Below are positions 15,364 to 23,132 of a stretch of 32,551 bases of DNA, in pieces. Origin of the DNA: Rhizobiales bacterium CCH3-A5 (GTDB lineage Bacteria; Pseudomonadota; Alphaproteobacteria; Rhizobiales; Beijerinckiaceae). The translations under genes and the position numbers were made by a program. Position 1 is the stretch's first letter. Each line of letters begins with the position of its first letter. Below the pieces are notes generated by a model that had not been told where the DNA came from, made no database searches, and worked only from the letters and a program-made list of their open reading frames with translations. The stretch covers positions 1 through 32,551 of the forward strand of contig LSIB01000087.1 in assembly GCA_001556025.1 (NCBI GenBank). The letters run 5' to 3'.

Positions 15364-16162
15364 CGATAGCGAGATGATGAACGGGCAGGCCGTGTCCTGG
15401 GAACGGCTCAACGCCTATGTCGATGGAGAACTGGCGCCGGCGGAAGCTGCGTCGGTCGCATCGGCCGTGGCACACGACTCCGGTCTCGCAAGAAGAGTTG
15501 CCACCCTGGCTGCGCTGAAGGCCAATGTGGCGGGCCTGTCTGAGGACACCGCGCCGCCCTTCGCCATTTCCGCACGCGGGACGAAAACAAGGGGATCCGC
15601 GCGCCGTCTGGCGGCGATCGCCGCAACGCTTGCCCTCGTCGCCGGCATGGGTTCCGCGATCTGGTTCGCGACTTTGGGTCCGCGCAGCGAGGACATGAGC
15701 GACGCGCTGATGGCGCATCGGCCGTGGCTGGCTGGTGGCGAGGCTCCTGCGACCGCTGCTCTGTCCGTCGAACTCGCCGGCGCACGGTCGACCGCTCTGC
15801 CTGATCTGTCCGCGGCGTCGCTTCGTCTGGTGCGCCTCGACGTCAAGCCCGGCCTCGCCCGGAATGGCGAGGTCTTCGCGGGCTATGAGGGGCCGAACGG
15901 CTGTCGTGTCGGGCTCTGGGTCTCGCCGGAACCATCGACGAGTGCAGCCGAGCCCGTGCGGTCGACGGAGGACGGAATCTCGATCCGGGCCTGGCGCAAC
16001 GGTGATATCGGCTACGCCATGGTCGGCGTCGGCATCGACGAGGCGCGTCTCGACCTGATCGCTGCCCTGGCCGCGATGTCGCTCCGCAACGACGGTCCTG
16101 CCTCCCAACAAATTGCCGCGCTGAACGACATCAGGACCACGGGTCGGCCCTGCACGGCCTGA
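15353..16162 (+). CDS. Membrane-bound anti-sigma factor
   Basis: 269 residues. The cytoplasmic N-terminus (WERLNAYVDGELAPAEAASVASAVAHDSGLARRVATLAALK, residues 16-56) is the anti-sigma domain typical of alphaproteobacterial ECF partners. It lacks the HxxxCxxC zinc motif seen in many of them. One membrane helix spans about residues 85-107. The remaining 160 residues would be periplasmic, with GYEGPNGCRVGLWVS around residue 183 and a single-copy Cys that could matter for sensing. It would hold the sigma factor inactive until a periplasmic signal, plausibly sulfite, is perceived. The gene overlaps the sigma gene and is followed by the sorA promoter. Confidence 0.88.
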   Translation: MSGDDSEMMNGQAVSWERLNAYVDGELAPAEAASVASAVAHDSGLARRVATLAALKANVAGLSEDTAPPFAISARGTKTRGSARRLAAIAATLALVAGMGSAIWFATLGPRSEDMSDALMAHRPWLAGGEAPATAALSVELAGARSTALPDLSAASLRLVRLDVKPGLARNGEVFAGYEGPNGCRVGLWVSPEPSTSAAEPVRSTEDGISIRAWRNGDIGYAMVGVGIDEARLDLIAALAAMSLRNDGPASQQIAALNDIRTTGRPCTA

Positions 16163-16188
16163 ACCTTTCAGACCTTCTCTTCAAGAGT

Positions 16189-16215
16189 GGAATAATTCGA
16201 CGGGGTCGCGCGTCT
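16189..16215 (+). promoter_or_regulatory. ECF-sigma promoter of sorA
   Basis: GGAAT (16189-16193) and CGTCT (16211-16215) are 17 bases apart. The boxes match those upstream of the exporter operon on the other side of the locus, and both sites share AA after GGAAT. Transcription would begin near 16222, about 30 nt before the sorA start codon. Confidence 0.7.
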
Positions 16216-16220
16216 TGTCT

Positions 16221-16241
16221 CCCGAGGAACATGTCCTCGGG
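16221..16241 (+). promoter_or_regulatory. Leader hairpin overlapping the sorA ribosome-binding site
   Basis: CCCGAGGA (16221-16228) and TCCTCGGG (16234-16241) form an 8-bp stem around ACATG. The last three G residues are the start of the GGGAGAA ribosome-binding sequence (16239-16245), so the folded RNA could limit translation of sorA. Confidence 0.5.
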
Positions 16242-16250
16242 AGAAACGCC

Positions 16251-17576
16251 ATGCTCGAAGAAGCAGTCACGCGGGACGCCGCGTCCAATGACCAATCCAG
16301 TTCCCATATCGTCGAAATGCCTTCGGCCTCCCGCCGCAGCATTCTGCTCGGCGGCAGCCTCGCCGCGATCGGGGTGGCGGCCGGGCTTGGCGCACCGCTC
16401 GGTTCACGCTCGAATGGCGGCCTGTCCTCCGCTTCGGCGCAAGGCGCTCCGGCGGCAGCGCCAAAAGTCCCGCAACCGTTCGACTTTCCGGGCAAGGACA
16501 AGGGCTTGGCGTTGCTGGGCGACCGGCCGCTCGTGGCCGAAACGCCCGAAAGCCTGCTCGACGACGACACCACGCCGATCGCGAAATTCTTCATTCGCAA
16601 CAACGGCCAGCTGCCCGAGGAGGCCAAGGACGCCGATGCCTGGTCGCTGAAGATCGAAGGCGAGGTCGACAAGCCGCTGACGCTGACGCTGGGCGAGCTG
16701 AAAAAGCGCTTCACTGCCCACAGCTTCCGCATGGTGCTGGAATGCGGCGGCAATGGCCGCTCCTTCTACCAGCCGGCCGCGCGCGGCAACCAGTGGACCA
16801 ATGGCGGCGCCGGCTGCGCAGAGTGGACCGGCGTGCGCCTCGCCGACGTTCTGAAAGCCGCCGGCCTGAAGGACAGCGCCAAGTTCACCGGGCATTTCGG
16901 CGCCGACCCGCATCTTTCGGGCGACACTACCAAGGACGCGATTTCGCGAGGCATGCCTATCGAGAAGGCGCTGGAGCCGCATTCGCTGATCGTCTGGGCG
17001 ATGAATGGCGAGCCGCTGCCGCATATCCATGGCGGGCCCTTGCGCCTCGTCGTGCCGGGCTGGCCGGCTTCGCTATCCTCGAAATGGCTCAACCGCATCC
17101 TCGTGCGTGCCACGCCGCATGACGGCCAGGGCATGGGCGGGACCTCCTATCGCGTGCCGACCGTGCCGCTGGTTCCGGGCTCCAACGCCGACGGCAAGAT
17201 CAACTTCACCGACCTGACCTCGATGCCGGTCCGCGCCATCATCACGGCTCCGGCGAACGGCACGCGCCTGCCGGCAGCCGCCCGCGATGTCTCGCTGCGC
17301 GGCGCGGCCTGGGCCGGCGATCACGAGGTCGCCAATGTCGAGGTCTCGTCCGACGGCGGGCAGCGCTGGCATACGATGACGCTGGCCAAGCCGAAGAACC
17401 GCTACGACTGGGTGCGCTGGACCGGCTCGCTCAAGCTGCCGAGCGAAGGCTATTTCGAACTCTGGGTGAAGGCCACGGATTCACGCGGCGTCGCGCAGCC
17501 CCATGTCGCGACGAACTGGAACCCACAGGGCTACGGCTCGAACCCGATGCATCGCATCGCCGTGCTGGTGGGCTGA
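16251..17576 (+). CDS. sorA: Sulfite dehydrogenase, molybdopterin subunit (SorA-type)
   Basis: 441 residues from ATG 16251, which has a good GGGAGAA site; a TTG at 16215 is unlikely. It belongs to the sulfite oxidase family, oxidising sulfite to sulfate in the periplasm with electrons passed to cytochrome c. The twin-arginine signal SASRRSILLGGSLAAIG (Arg28-Arg29) fits export of a folded molybdoenzyme. Cys165 in VLECGGNGRSFYQP is the molybdenum ligand of the family. HIHGGPLRLVVPGWPASLSSKWL is another family signature. A C-terminal Ig-like dimerisation domain starts near residue 335. The downstream SorB-like cytochrome begins 2 nt after the stop. An ECF promoter precedes the gene. Confidence 0.93.
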   Translation: MLEEAVTRDAASNDQSSSHIVEMPSASRRSILLGGSLAAIGVAAGLGAPLGSRSNGGLSSASAQGAPAAAPKVPQPFDFPGKDKGLALLGDRPLVAETPESLLDDDTTPIAKFFIRNNGQLPEEAKDADAWSLKIEGEVDKPLTLTLGELKKRFTAHSFRMVLECGGNGRSFYQPAARGNQWTNGGAGCAEWTGVRLADVLKAAGLKDSAKFTGHFGADPHLSGDTTKDAISRGMPIEKALEPHSLIVWAMNGEPLPHIHGGPLRLVVPGWPASLSSKWLNRILVRATPHDGQGMGGTSYRVPTVPLVPGSNADGKINFTDLTSMPVRAIITAPANGTRLPAAARDVSLRGAAWAGDHEVANVEVSSDGGQRWHTMTLAKPKNRYDWVRWTGSLKLPSEGYFELWVKATDSRGVAQPHVATNWNPQGYGSNPMHRIAVLVG

Positions 17577-17578
17577 CG

Positions 17579-17932
17579 ATGGCGGCATTCCATAAGCTGA
17601 AGGCGGTGGCGCTCGCCGCCGCTCTTCTCACCGTTCCGGTCTGCGCGTTCGCGCAGGCCGAGGACACGCCCGAATCCATTCCGGACTTTCCCGGACGCGA
17701 CGAGACCTTCGGCTACTGTGTCGGCTGCCACTCGATGAAGGTCGTTGGCCGTCAAGGGATGAACCGCGCCCGCTGGGACGAGACCCTGGCCTGGATGACC
17801 GACAAGCACGCCATGCCCGCGCCCGACGACGAGATGCGAAAGGTGCTGCTCGACTATCTCGAAAAGGCGTTCCCGCCGGCGGCGCCGAAACAGGGCGGCG
17901 GATGGGTCAGCCCGTTCGCGCCGCAGAAGTGA
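17579..17932 (+). CDS. sorB: Cytochrome c subunit of sulfite dehydrogenase (SorB-like)
   Basis: 117 residues. A Sec signal peptide (MAAFHKLKAVALAAALLTVPVCAFAQA) is followed by a single heme-binding motif CVGCH (residues 47-51). Met79 in KHAMPAP is the probable axial ligand. It begins 2 nt after sorA, as expected for the heme partner of the SorAB enzyme, and would carry electrons from the molybdenum centre to a periplasmic cytochrome. The short C-terminal extension (PKQGGGWVSPFAPQK) is typical of these proteins. The family match is by motif and context. Confidence 0.87.
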   Translation: MAAFHKLKAVALAAALLTVPVCAFAQAEDTPESIPDFPGRDETFGYCVGCHSMKVVGRQGMNRARWDETLAWMTDKHAMPAPDDEMRKVLLDYLEKAFPPAAPKQGGGWVSPFAPQK

Positions 17933-17945
17933 GGAACGACCTGTG

Positions 17946-18335
17946 ATGATGAAGATGATCCTCCCGCTCGTTGCGCTGGGCCTGCTCGCGCAAGCTCAGG
18001 CCCGTGCGCAGGATGCCGCCGCCGGCGAGAAGACCTATGCCCAGTGCCGGGCCTGCCACCAAATCGGCGAGACCGCGAAGAATACGGTCGGCCCCGTCAT
18101 GAACGGTGTGATCGGCCGCAAGGCGGCGGAGCGCGAAGGCTACAGCTACAGCAACGCGATGAAGTCCTCGGGCCTGACCTGGGACGAAGCCACCTTCGCC
18201 GACTACATCAAGGACCCGAAGGCGAAGGTGCCCGGCACGAAGATGATCTACGCCGGGCTGAAGGACGACAAGCGCATCGCTGATCTGGTCGCCTTTCTCA
18301 AGCAGTTCGACGCAGAGGGGAAGAAGGCGCCCTGA
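17946..18335 (+). CDS. Class I cytochrome c, periplasmic electron carrier
   Basis: 129 residues, with a GTG three bases earlier as an alternative start; GAGGAA lies just upstream of both. After a signal peptide ending ARAQ, the heme motif CRACH (residues 34-38) is followed by GPVMNGVIGRKAAEREGYSYSNAMKSSGLTWDEATFADYIKDPKAKVPGTKM, the pattern of mitochondrial-type/c2 cytochromes. Met in PGTKMIYAG is the sixth heme ligand. It would accept electrons from the SorAB-type enzyme and pass them to a terminal oxidase. It is the last gene of the sorA operon and its stop codon forms the loop of a terminator. Confidence 0.92.
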   Translation: MMKMILPLVALGLLAQAQARAQDAAAGEKTYAQCRACHQIGETAKNTVGPVMNGVIGRKAAEREGYSYSNAMKSSGLTWDEATFADYIKDPKAKVPGTKMIYAGLKDDKRIADLVAFLKQFDAEGKKAP

Positions 18336-18345
18336 GGGCGCCTTC
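18323..18345. terminator. Hairpin terminator with the stop codon as loop
   Basis: GAAGGCGCCC (18323-18332) and GGGCGCCTTC (18336-18345) form a perfect 10-bp stem. The three-base loop is TGA, the stop codon of the cytochrome gene. It separates the convergent sorA and propeller operons. There is no strong U-run on either strand. Confidence 0.65.
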
Positions 18346-18357
18346 CAGGAAACCTCC

Positions 18358-19791
18358 TCACGGCGCCTGCGACTGCAGCACGGTCCCCGGCTTGTCCGGG
18401 GTGCCGGCCAGAATGACGAGATAACGCTTGCGATCGGGCTCGGCGTCGGTGACCACCTGCCGGATCGGCCCGACCGCATTGACGATCGCGGCGCCTGCCG
18501 GATTGGTCATGAAGGGCGCGAGCGGCTGGACGCCGGTCTCTCCTTTCGCATCGTTCGCCAGCGCGAGGATGTAAGGCGCTTTGGGCTCGAGGCCGGTGAC
18601 GGCCGCCTGCAGCATCTGGATCGGACCCTGATTGAACAGTGTCACCTGCGTGACCGCCTTGCCGTCGGAGCCCGCGAGCGAGAGCTGCGCCGAGTTCTGC
18701 GCCGCCGAGAGCGGCTGAAGGTTGGCTGTTCCGTCACCGCTCGGGACCGCGTTGGGCACATAGGCCACACCCTGCGGTGCCTGGCCGACGGGCACCGTCG
18801 CAATGACGGCCTGCTTTGCGGTATCGATCACCGCGACCGCATCAGCGTTCTCCAGCCCGACATAGACGCGCGTGCCATCGCCGGACGGCCACAGCCCGTG
18901 CGGCAGCGCGCCGACCGGGATCGTCGCGGCCTGCGAGAAATCGCCGGTGCGGAACACCTTGATCTCGTTGGTGCCGCCGACCGTGACATAGGCGAACTGA
19001 TCGCCGTCGCGGCGTACGATGTTGACGTGGTTGGTGATCGGCCCGGTGTCCAACGTCTTCAGCGCTCTGAACGGCGGCTTGGCTTGGAAGACCATGGTCT
19101 TGCCGACATCCTTCAGCGTCAGCCAGAGCTGCTCGCCATCCGGTGTTGCGGCGAGATCCGGACAGAACGGGCTCTCCTGCTTCATCCGCCCGACGACCTT
19201 GCGGGTCCTGGTGTCGATCGCCACCGTCTCTGGCGAGAAGGAGGAGCAGACGAAGCCGTAACGCCCATCGGGCGAGAAGATGGTCATGCCCGGCCCATTC
19301 GGCACCTTGATCCGCGCGGTCGACGCGAATGTCTTGCCGTCGAGCACCTGGATGTAATCCTCGCCGCGCACCGAGACCCAGACCTCCCTGCCGTCCGGCC
19401 GGAAGAAGGCCTCGTGTGGCGATCGCCCAACATAGGCGACTTGCTTCACAGTGTTGGTCGCGGTGTCGATGAAGCTGACCGAGTTGGAGCCGATCGAGAC
19501 GACGGCGAGTGTCTTGCCATTCGGGGAGAAGCCCATGCCGTGGACAAGCACCTGCCCGCGATAGAGCGGGCTCAGATTGGCCGGCGTCGGCTCACCAAGC
19601 TTGATCACGCCGAGCAGCTTGTTCTGCGAGGGATCGATGACCGAGACCGTGTTTGAGAATTGGTCGGAGGTGTAGAAGCGGTCCTTGGCCGTGATTGGAA
19701 CGTCTGGAGCCGCGGCCCGACCAGGAGCCTGGCCCGCACAGACGGGCGCGGCGCTCGACAGCAGGAGCAAGGTGGCGAGGGCGCGCTTCAT
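18358..19791 (-). CDS. Exported YVTN-type beta-propeller protein
   Basis: 477 residues. A signal peptide (MKRALATLLLLSSAAPVCA) is followed by repeated blades with the pattern VSVIDPSQNKLLGVIKLG, VSFIDTATNTVKQV, VAVIDTAKQAVIATVPVGQAPQGVAYVP, typical of seven-bladed YVTN/YncE propellers. The last 110 residues form a separate domain (LSAAQNSAQLSLAGSDGKAVTQVTLFNQGP to the end) that I cannot identify. Periplasmic propellers of this type accompany redox enzymes and metal or anion metabolism, but a specific function is not known. It overlaps the upstream DUF305 gene by 4 bases, so the two are co-expressed, probably under the third ECF-type promoter. Confidence 0.88.
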   Translation of the reverse strand: MKRALATLLLLSSAAPVCAGQAPGRAAAPDVPITAKDRFYTSDQFSNTVSVIDPSQNKLLGVIKLGEPTPANLSPLYRGQVLVHGMGFSPNGKTLAVVSIGSNSVSFIDTATNTVKQVAYVGRSPHEAFFRPDGREVWVSVRGEDYIQVLDGKTFASTARIKVPNGPGMTIFSPDGRYGFVCSSFSPETVAIDTRTRKVVGRMKQESPFCPDLAATPDGEQLWLTLKDVGKTMVFQAKPPFRALKTLDTGPITNHVNIVRRDGDQFAYVTVGGTNEIKVFRTGDFSQAATIPVGALPHGLWPSGDGTRVYVGLENADAVAVIDTAKQAVIATVPVGQAPQGVAYVPNAVPSGDGTANLQPLSAAQNSAQLSLAGSDGKAVTQVTLFNQGPIQMLQAAVTGLEPKAPYILALANDAKGETGVQPLAPFMTNPAGAAIVNAVGPIRQVVTDAEPDRKRYLVILAGTPDKPGTVLQSQAP

Positions 19792-20231
19792 GGCTTCTTC
19801 TCCATGTGGGAATGATTGGCATGGCCCTGTGCGGGTGCGGGTGCGGCTGTCGGCTTCGGCGCCGGCGTCTCGCCGAGGATGCGCTGCATCACCGCGATCT
19901 CTTGCCGCTGCTCGACGATGATGCCCTGGGCAAGTCGCCGAAGCCGCTCGTCCTTGCCGAAGCGGAGCTGGATCTCGGCCATGTCGATCGCGCCCTGATG
20001 ATGCGGGATCATCATCGCTGCGAAGTCGCGGTCCGGATTGCCGGTCGGCTTGGCGGCCGCCATGCCCTCATGCATGCGCGCCATGGCGCGATCCATCTCG
20101 GATACGAAGAGTTTGATGTCGGTCGACGTTATCCCCGCCGCGCCGCTCTGCTGCGCCAGTGTCGGGGAGACGGCGGCGGCGAGCAAAAGGGCAAGCGAGG
20201 CCGCGTGTCGCATCTTGAGTGTTCGTGGCAT
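19788..20231 (-). CDS. DUF305 family exported protein
   Basis: 147 residues from ATG 20231, which has an excellent GAGGAG site 6 bases upstream; a longer frame to 20312 is ignored. A signal peptide (MPRTLKMRHAASLALLLAAAVSPTLAQ) is followed by the DUF305 domain, with FVSEMDRAMARMHEG, the hallmark MMIPHHQGAIDMAE and LRRLAQGIIVEQRQEIAVMQ. A His-rich tail (GHANHSH) follows. DUF305 proteins are helical bundles often tied to copper or other metal handling, and the HH pair suggests metal binding. The stop overlaps the propeller gene start (ATGA). A GGAAT-N17-CGTTT element sits just upstream. Confidence 0.88.
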   Translation of the reverse strand: MPRTLKMRHAASLALLLAAAVSPTLAQQSGAAGITSTDIKLFVSEMDRAMARMHEGMAAAKPTGNPDRDFAAMMIPHHQGAIDMAEIQLRFGKDERLRRLAQGIIVEQRQEIAVMQRILGETPAPKPTAAPAPAQGHANHSHMEKKP

Positions 20232-20260
20232 ATCGGCTCCTCGGTGGTGACCTGAGCCTG

Positions 20261-20287
20261 AAACGCACGGCGCGACGCTCCCATTCC
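20261..20287 (-). promoter_or_regulatory. Candidate ECF-sigma promoter of the DUF305 operon
   Basis: On the minus strand GGAAT (20287-20283) and CGTTT (20265-20261) are 17 bases apart, as in the other two sites of this locus, with one change in the -10 box. Transcription would start about 20-25 nt before the DUF305 ATG, leaving room for the GAGGAG site. Confidence 0.5.
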
Positions 20288-20604
20288 CGCGCGGCCTTCG
20301 GATGCCCAACACATCCGCGTGAAGTCGCTGAGTATCGGGCGGTAAGCTGCCCGCTGGGCAACGTCCGCTTTTCGGCAGTCACTCAATGTCCGGAAATGGC
20401 GCTGGCCCGATGAGCGACACAACTGAGAGCCCGTCACCCAGCGACAGCCTTCCTTTCGCAGCAGCCGCCATGGCCCTCATCCGACGCATCGCGCGAACGC
20501 GATGAGTTTCGGGGCGGACTCTGAGATTGCGCAGATTATCGCGCGCACTTCCCATAGGCTGCGACTGCGGAACGGCGCTATTCGCTTACCAGCGTGCGCT
20601 CGCG
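20288..20604. other. Intergenic stretch without a supported gene
   Basis: A 31-codon frame at 20410-20505 (+) has no ribosome-binding site or recognisable sequence. I see no hairpin terminator for the binding-protein gene that ends at 20605. Confidence 0.5.
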
Positions 20605-22161
20605 TCAGGCCTTGGCGAGCCAGGCTTCGGCGAGCTGCCAGGCGCCGCCGGAATCCAGCACGATGTTGTTGAGCTCTTTGCGGGCCACATGGCGCGCCTC
20701 GCGGAAGAACAGCCAGGAATAATAGTCGTTCTTGTTCAGGGCAGCCTGGAGATCCTTGTAGATCGCCTTGCGCTTGGCCTGATCGGTTTCCTCGCGGCCC
20801 TGATCGACCAGCCTGAAGACCTCCTCGTCCTTCATCCCAGACCAATTCTGCGAGGCGGCGCGGCCGAAGAACGGCCCGAAGACATGGTCGGGGTCAGCTC
20901 GCGGAACGTTGACGCGGCCCATGGCCAGCTCGTGCTGGAGGCCGAGGACCTTCGGCACCCAGGCTTGCCGCTCCAGAATCTCGATCTCCATGTTGATCTT
21001 GAACGGCTTGAGTTGGGCTTGGACGATCTGCGCGACCTGGGTGTCGGGGTCGCGCTGGATGATCGAGAGCTTGCAGGTGAAGCCGTTGGGCTGGCCGCCT
21101 TCCTTGAGAAGGGCTTGGACTTTGGCCGGATCGAGCTTGGGCGCAGGGACGCTGGCATCGAATGACCAGTCGGTCGGCGGCACCCAGGTCGGCGTGACCG
21201 CGCCGAAGCCGCGGGTGATGCCCTTCATCAGCACATTGCGGTCGATGCCGTGATTGACCGCCGCGCGCAGCGCCGGGTTGGCAAAGATGCCCTTGCTGAC
21301 GTTGAAGGTCAGCCATTGCGCGATGCCCGGCGGAACCGCGACGAGCTTGAGTGCCTCGTTCTTCTCAACCTCTTCGAAATCACGCGGCGTCACGCCATCC
21401 ACCAGATGGACGCCGCCCGATTTGACCTCGACCATCTTCACGGCCGTGGTCGGGATGATGCGCAGCGTCACGGCGTCGGCATAGGGCAGCTTCTTGCCGT
21501 CCGCTCCGTCACGCCAGTAGCGCTCGTTGCGCACGAAGCGGATCTGGCTGCCGCCGACCCATTCGGCGAACTTAAAAGGTCCGGTGCCGACGGGTTGGCG
21601 GCCGAAATCCTGTCCGAGCTTCTTTAGGGCCGCCGGCGAGCACATCATGCCGGCCTCGACCGCGAGCGACGCCAGAGCCGCGCCCGAGGGCCGCTTTAGA
21701 TTGATCCGGACCGTCATCGGATCGACTGCCTCGGCGCTGGCGATGTCGGCGAGGTCGGGGCTGCGCGGCGCGGTCGAGCCGGGGGCAATGACGCGCGCGA
21801 TGTTGAAGACGGCCGCCTCGGCATTGAAGGGCTCGCCATCATGGAAGACGACGCCCTCGCGCAGTTTGAAGACGACGGACTTCTTGTCCTCCGACCATTC
21901 CCATTTCGTCGCGAGGGAAGGCTGGAGATTGCCCTGCACGTCGAATTTGAGCAGGCCTTCGAACATCTGGATCAGCGCGTAGCGATCCGAGGTCGGCGCG
22001 TCGCCCATGATCGGATCGAGGCTCTTGGGTTGCAGGTCCATCGAAGCGACAATGGTGCCGCCGAGGACCGGGGAGCCCTGCTGCGCGAAGGCTGGCAGGC
22101 CGGCGACAAAGCTCAGGCTCGAAGCGCCGAGCAAAATGTCGCGACGTGAAATCATCTCCAT
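20605..22161 (-). CDS. ABC transporter substrate-binding protein, family 5
   Basis: 518 residues from ATG 22161, placed by GGAAGGAG 9 bases upstream. The N-terminus MEMISRRDILLGASSLSFVAGLPAFA has a twin-arginine-like pair. The mature part shows the family-5 (peptide/nickel/opine) pattern: GGTIVASMDLQPKSLDP, LATKWEWSEDKKSVVFKLREGVVFHDGEPFNAEAAVFN and PVGTGPFKFAEW. It would capture an oligopeptide or, given the neighbours, an acid-sugar compound in the periplasm. It is transcribed away from the fadR-like gene; its cognate permeases are the two genes after that regulator. An 18-bp repeat lies 49 bp upstream of its start. Confidence 0.92.
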   Translation of the reverse strand: MEMISRRDILLGASSLSFVAGLPAFAQQGSPVLGGTIVASMDLQPKSLDPIMGDAPTSDRYALIQMFEGLLKFDVQGNLQPSLATKWEWSEDKKSVVFKLREGVVFHDGEPFNAEAAVFNIARVIAPGSTAPRSPDLADIASAEAVDPMTVRINLKRPSGAALASLAVEAGMMCSPAALKKLGQDFGRQPVGTGPFKFAEWVGGSQIRFVRNERYWRDGADGKKLPYADAVTLRIIPTTAVKMVEVKSGGVHLVDGVTPRDFEEVEKNEALKLVAVPPGIAQWLTFNVSKGIFANPALRAAVNHGIDRNVLMKGITRGFGAVTPTWVPPTDWSFDASVPAPKLDPAKVQALLKEGGQPNGFTCKLSIIQRDPDTQVAQIVQAQLKPFKINMEIEILERQAWVPKVLGLQHELAMGRVNVPRADPDHVFGPFFGRAASQNWSGMKDEEVFRLVDQGREETDQAKRKAIYKDLQAALNKNDYYSWLFFREARHVARKELNNIVLDSGGAWQLAEAWLAKA

Positions 22162-22209
22162 TGCGCGATCTCCTTCCATGGCGCTATTCATAACGCCGGC
22201 GGCTTTACC

Positions 22210-22227
22210 TATCAGATATGTTATGAG
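22210..22227 (+). promoter_or_regulatory. Operator copy 1 (near the binding-protein gene)
   Basis: TATCAGATATGTTATGAG is an 18-bp sequence found again at 22372-22389 with two differences. Its first nine bases are the exact reverse complement of the first nine of copy 2 and are a near-perfect dyad (TATC-A-GATA). Placement at both ends of the divergent promoter region suggests binding by the adjacent GntR-type regulator. Confidence 0.6.
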
Positions 22228-22272
22228 ATGGGCAAATGGATTTTGTCGTGCCTCGATATGGGGATGCGCAGA

Positions 22273-22305
22273 ATCAATGCTGCATATGCGAGATTCAGCA
22301 TTGAT
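22273..22305. repeat. Inverted repeat in the divergent promoter region
   Basis: ATCAATGCTG (22273-22282) and CAGCATTGAT (22296-22305) are perfect 10-base inverted arms separated by 13 bases. It sits midway between the two operator copies and could be a further regulator site or a transcript hairpin. Confidence 0.45.
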
Positions 22306-22371
22306 GGGCTGGCCGAAGCGCCGACTGGCGGCGCGCGATCGAACCCCGTTGACCCGGACTGCGTCACAAGA

Positions 22372-22389
22372 TATCTGATAAGTTATGAG
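22372..22389 (+). promoter_or_regulatory. Operator copy 2 (overlaps the regulator start codon)
   Basis: TATCTGATAAGTTATGAG matches copy 1 at 16 of 18 positions. The start codon of the GntR/FadR gene (22385-22387) lies inside it. Repressor bound here would block its own transcription or initiation, as in negative autoregulation. Confidence 0.6.
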
Positions 22390-23122
22390 CGATATCGCAG
22401 CACTTCAGCCCGACAAGCAGCGCCTGACCGAAGCGGTGACGCAATTCGTGATCGACCGCGTGGCGGAGCGCGTCTTCCGTCCCGGCGACTCGCTGCCCTC
22501 GGAGTCAGACCTCGCCAAGCGCTTGAACGTTTCGAAGCCAGTCGTTCGCGAGGCGCTCGGACGCCTGTCGGCGCTGGGCATCGTTCAGATCCAGCAGGGC
22601 AAGCCGACGACCGTGAAGGGCCTTTCGGTTGCGCCGCTCGATCAGTTCCTGCGCCTGGCTGTCCGGGTGACCGATAATGGGCTGCGCGAGGCGGTGGAGC
22701 TGCGCCGGGCCATCGAGGTCGAGGTCGCATCACTGGCCGCCGAGCGGGCCTCGCCGCTACAGCTAGAGCCGGTCGAGGTGGCTTTAGAGAAGATGCGCGC
22801 CAACATCGACGGAGATTTCGAGCGCTGGCTGCAGGGCGACCTTGCCTTTCATGTCTCCCTGGCGCGCTGCTCCGGCAATGCCCTGCTCGAACACCTCGTC
22901 AATGCTCTGGCGGAGACGATCAAGTTCACCCAGCGCGCGCTCGGCTTGCAGCGTGATCTGCGGGACCCAGCGGCGACCGTCGCGCGTCATCAGGCGATCA
23001 TCGACGCCATTCGCGCACGCGACCCGGCGGCTGCCCGCGCCGCAATGACCGCGCATTTCGCCGTGTCCGATGCCGTCATCGCCGAGATCGCGCGCGATCA
23101 TCGCCGGCTCGATCGCTACTGA
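22385..23122 (+). CDS. GntR-family regulator, FadR subfamily
   Basis: 245 residues. The N-terminal winged helix-turn-helix (residues about 12-78) has the GntR pattern FRPGDSLPSESDLAKRLNVSKPVVREALGRLSALGIVQIQQG. The all-helical FCD effector domain follows (about 95-230), with LREAVELRRAIEVEVASLAAERA, FHVSLARCSGNALLEHLV and HQAIIDAIRARDPAAARAAMTAHF, which include the metal-binding Asp/His positions of the domain. Regulators of this kind respond to carboxylic acids and sugar acids. It is the first gene of an operon for two permeases and three enzymes and probably represses that operon and the divergent binding-protein gene. Confidence 0.92.
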   Translation: MSDIAALQPDKQRLTEAVTQFVIDRVAERVFRPGDSLPSESDLAKRLNVSKPVVREALGRLSALGIVQIQQGKPTTVKGLSVAPLDQFLRLAVRVTDNGLREAVELRRAIEVEVASLAAERASPLQLEPVEVALEKMRANIDGDFERWLQGDLAFHVSLARCSGNALLEHLVNALAETIKFTQRALGLQRDLRDPAATVARHQAIIDAIRARDPAAARAAMTAHFAVSDAVIAEIARDHRRLDRY

Positions 23123-23132
23123 GGGACGGGCC

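Noticed and set aside
20410..20505. 31-codon frame between the DUF305 and binding-protein genes
   Set aside because: It lacks a ribosome-binding site and any recognisable relative; a chance frame is more likely.
22223..22378. Short frame starting at the ATG within the first operator copy
   Set aside because: It covers the divergent promoter region and its ATG comes from the repeated operator sequence; no ribosome-binding site is present.
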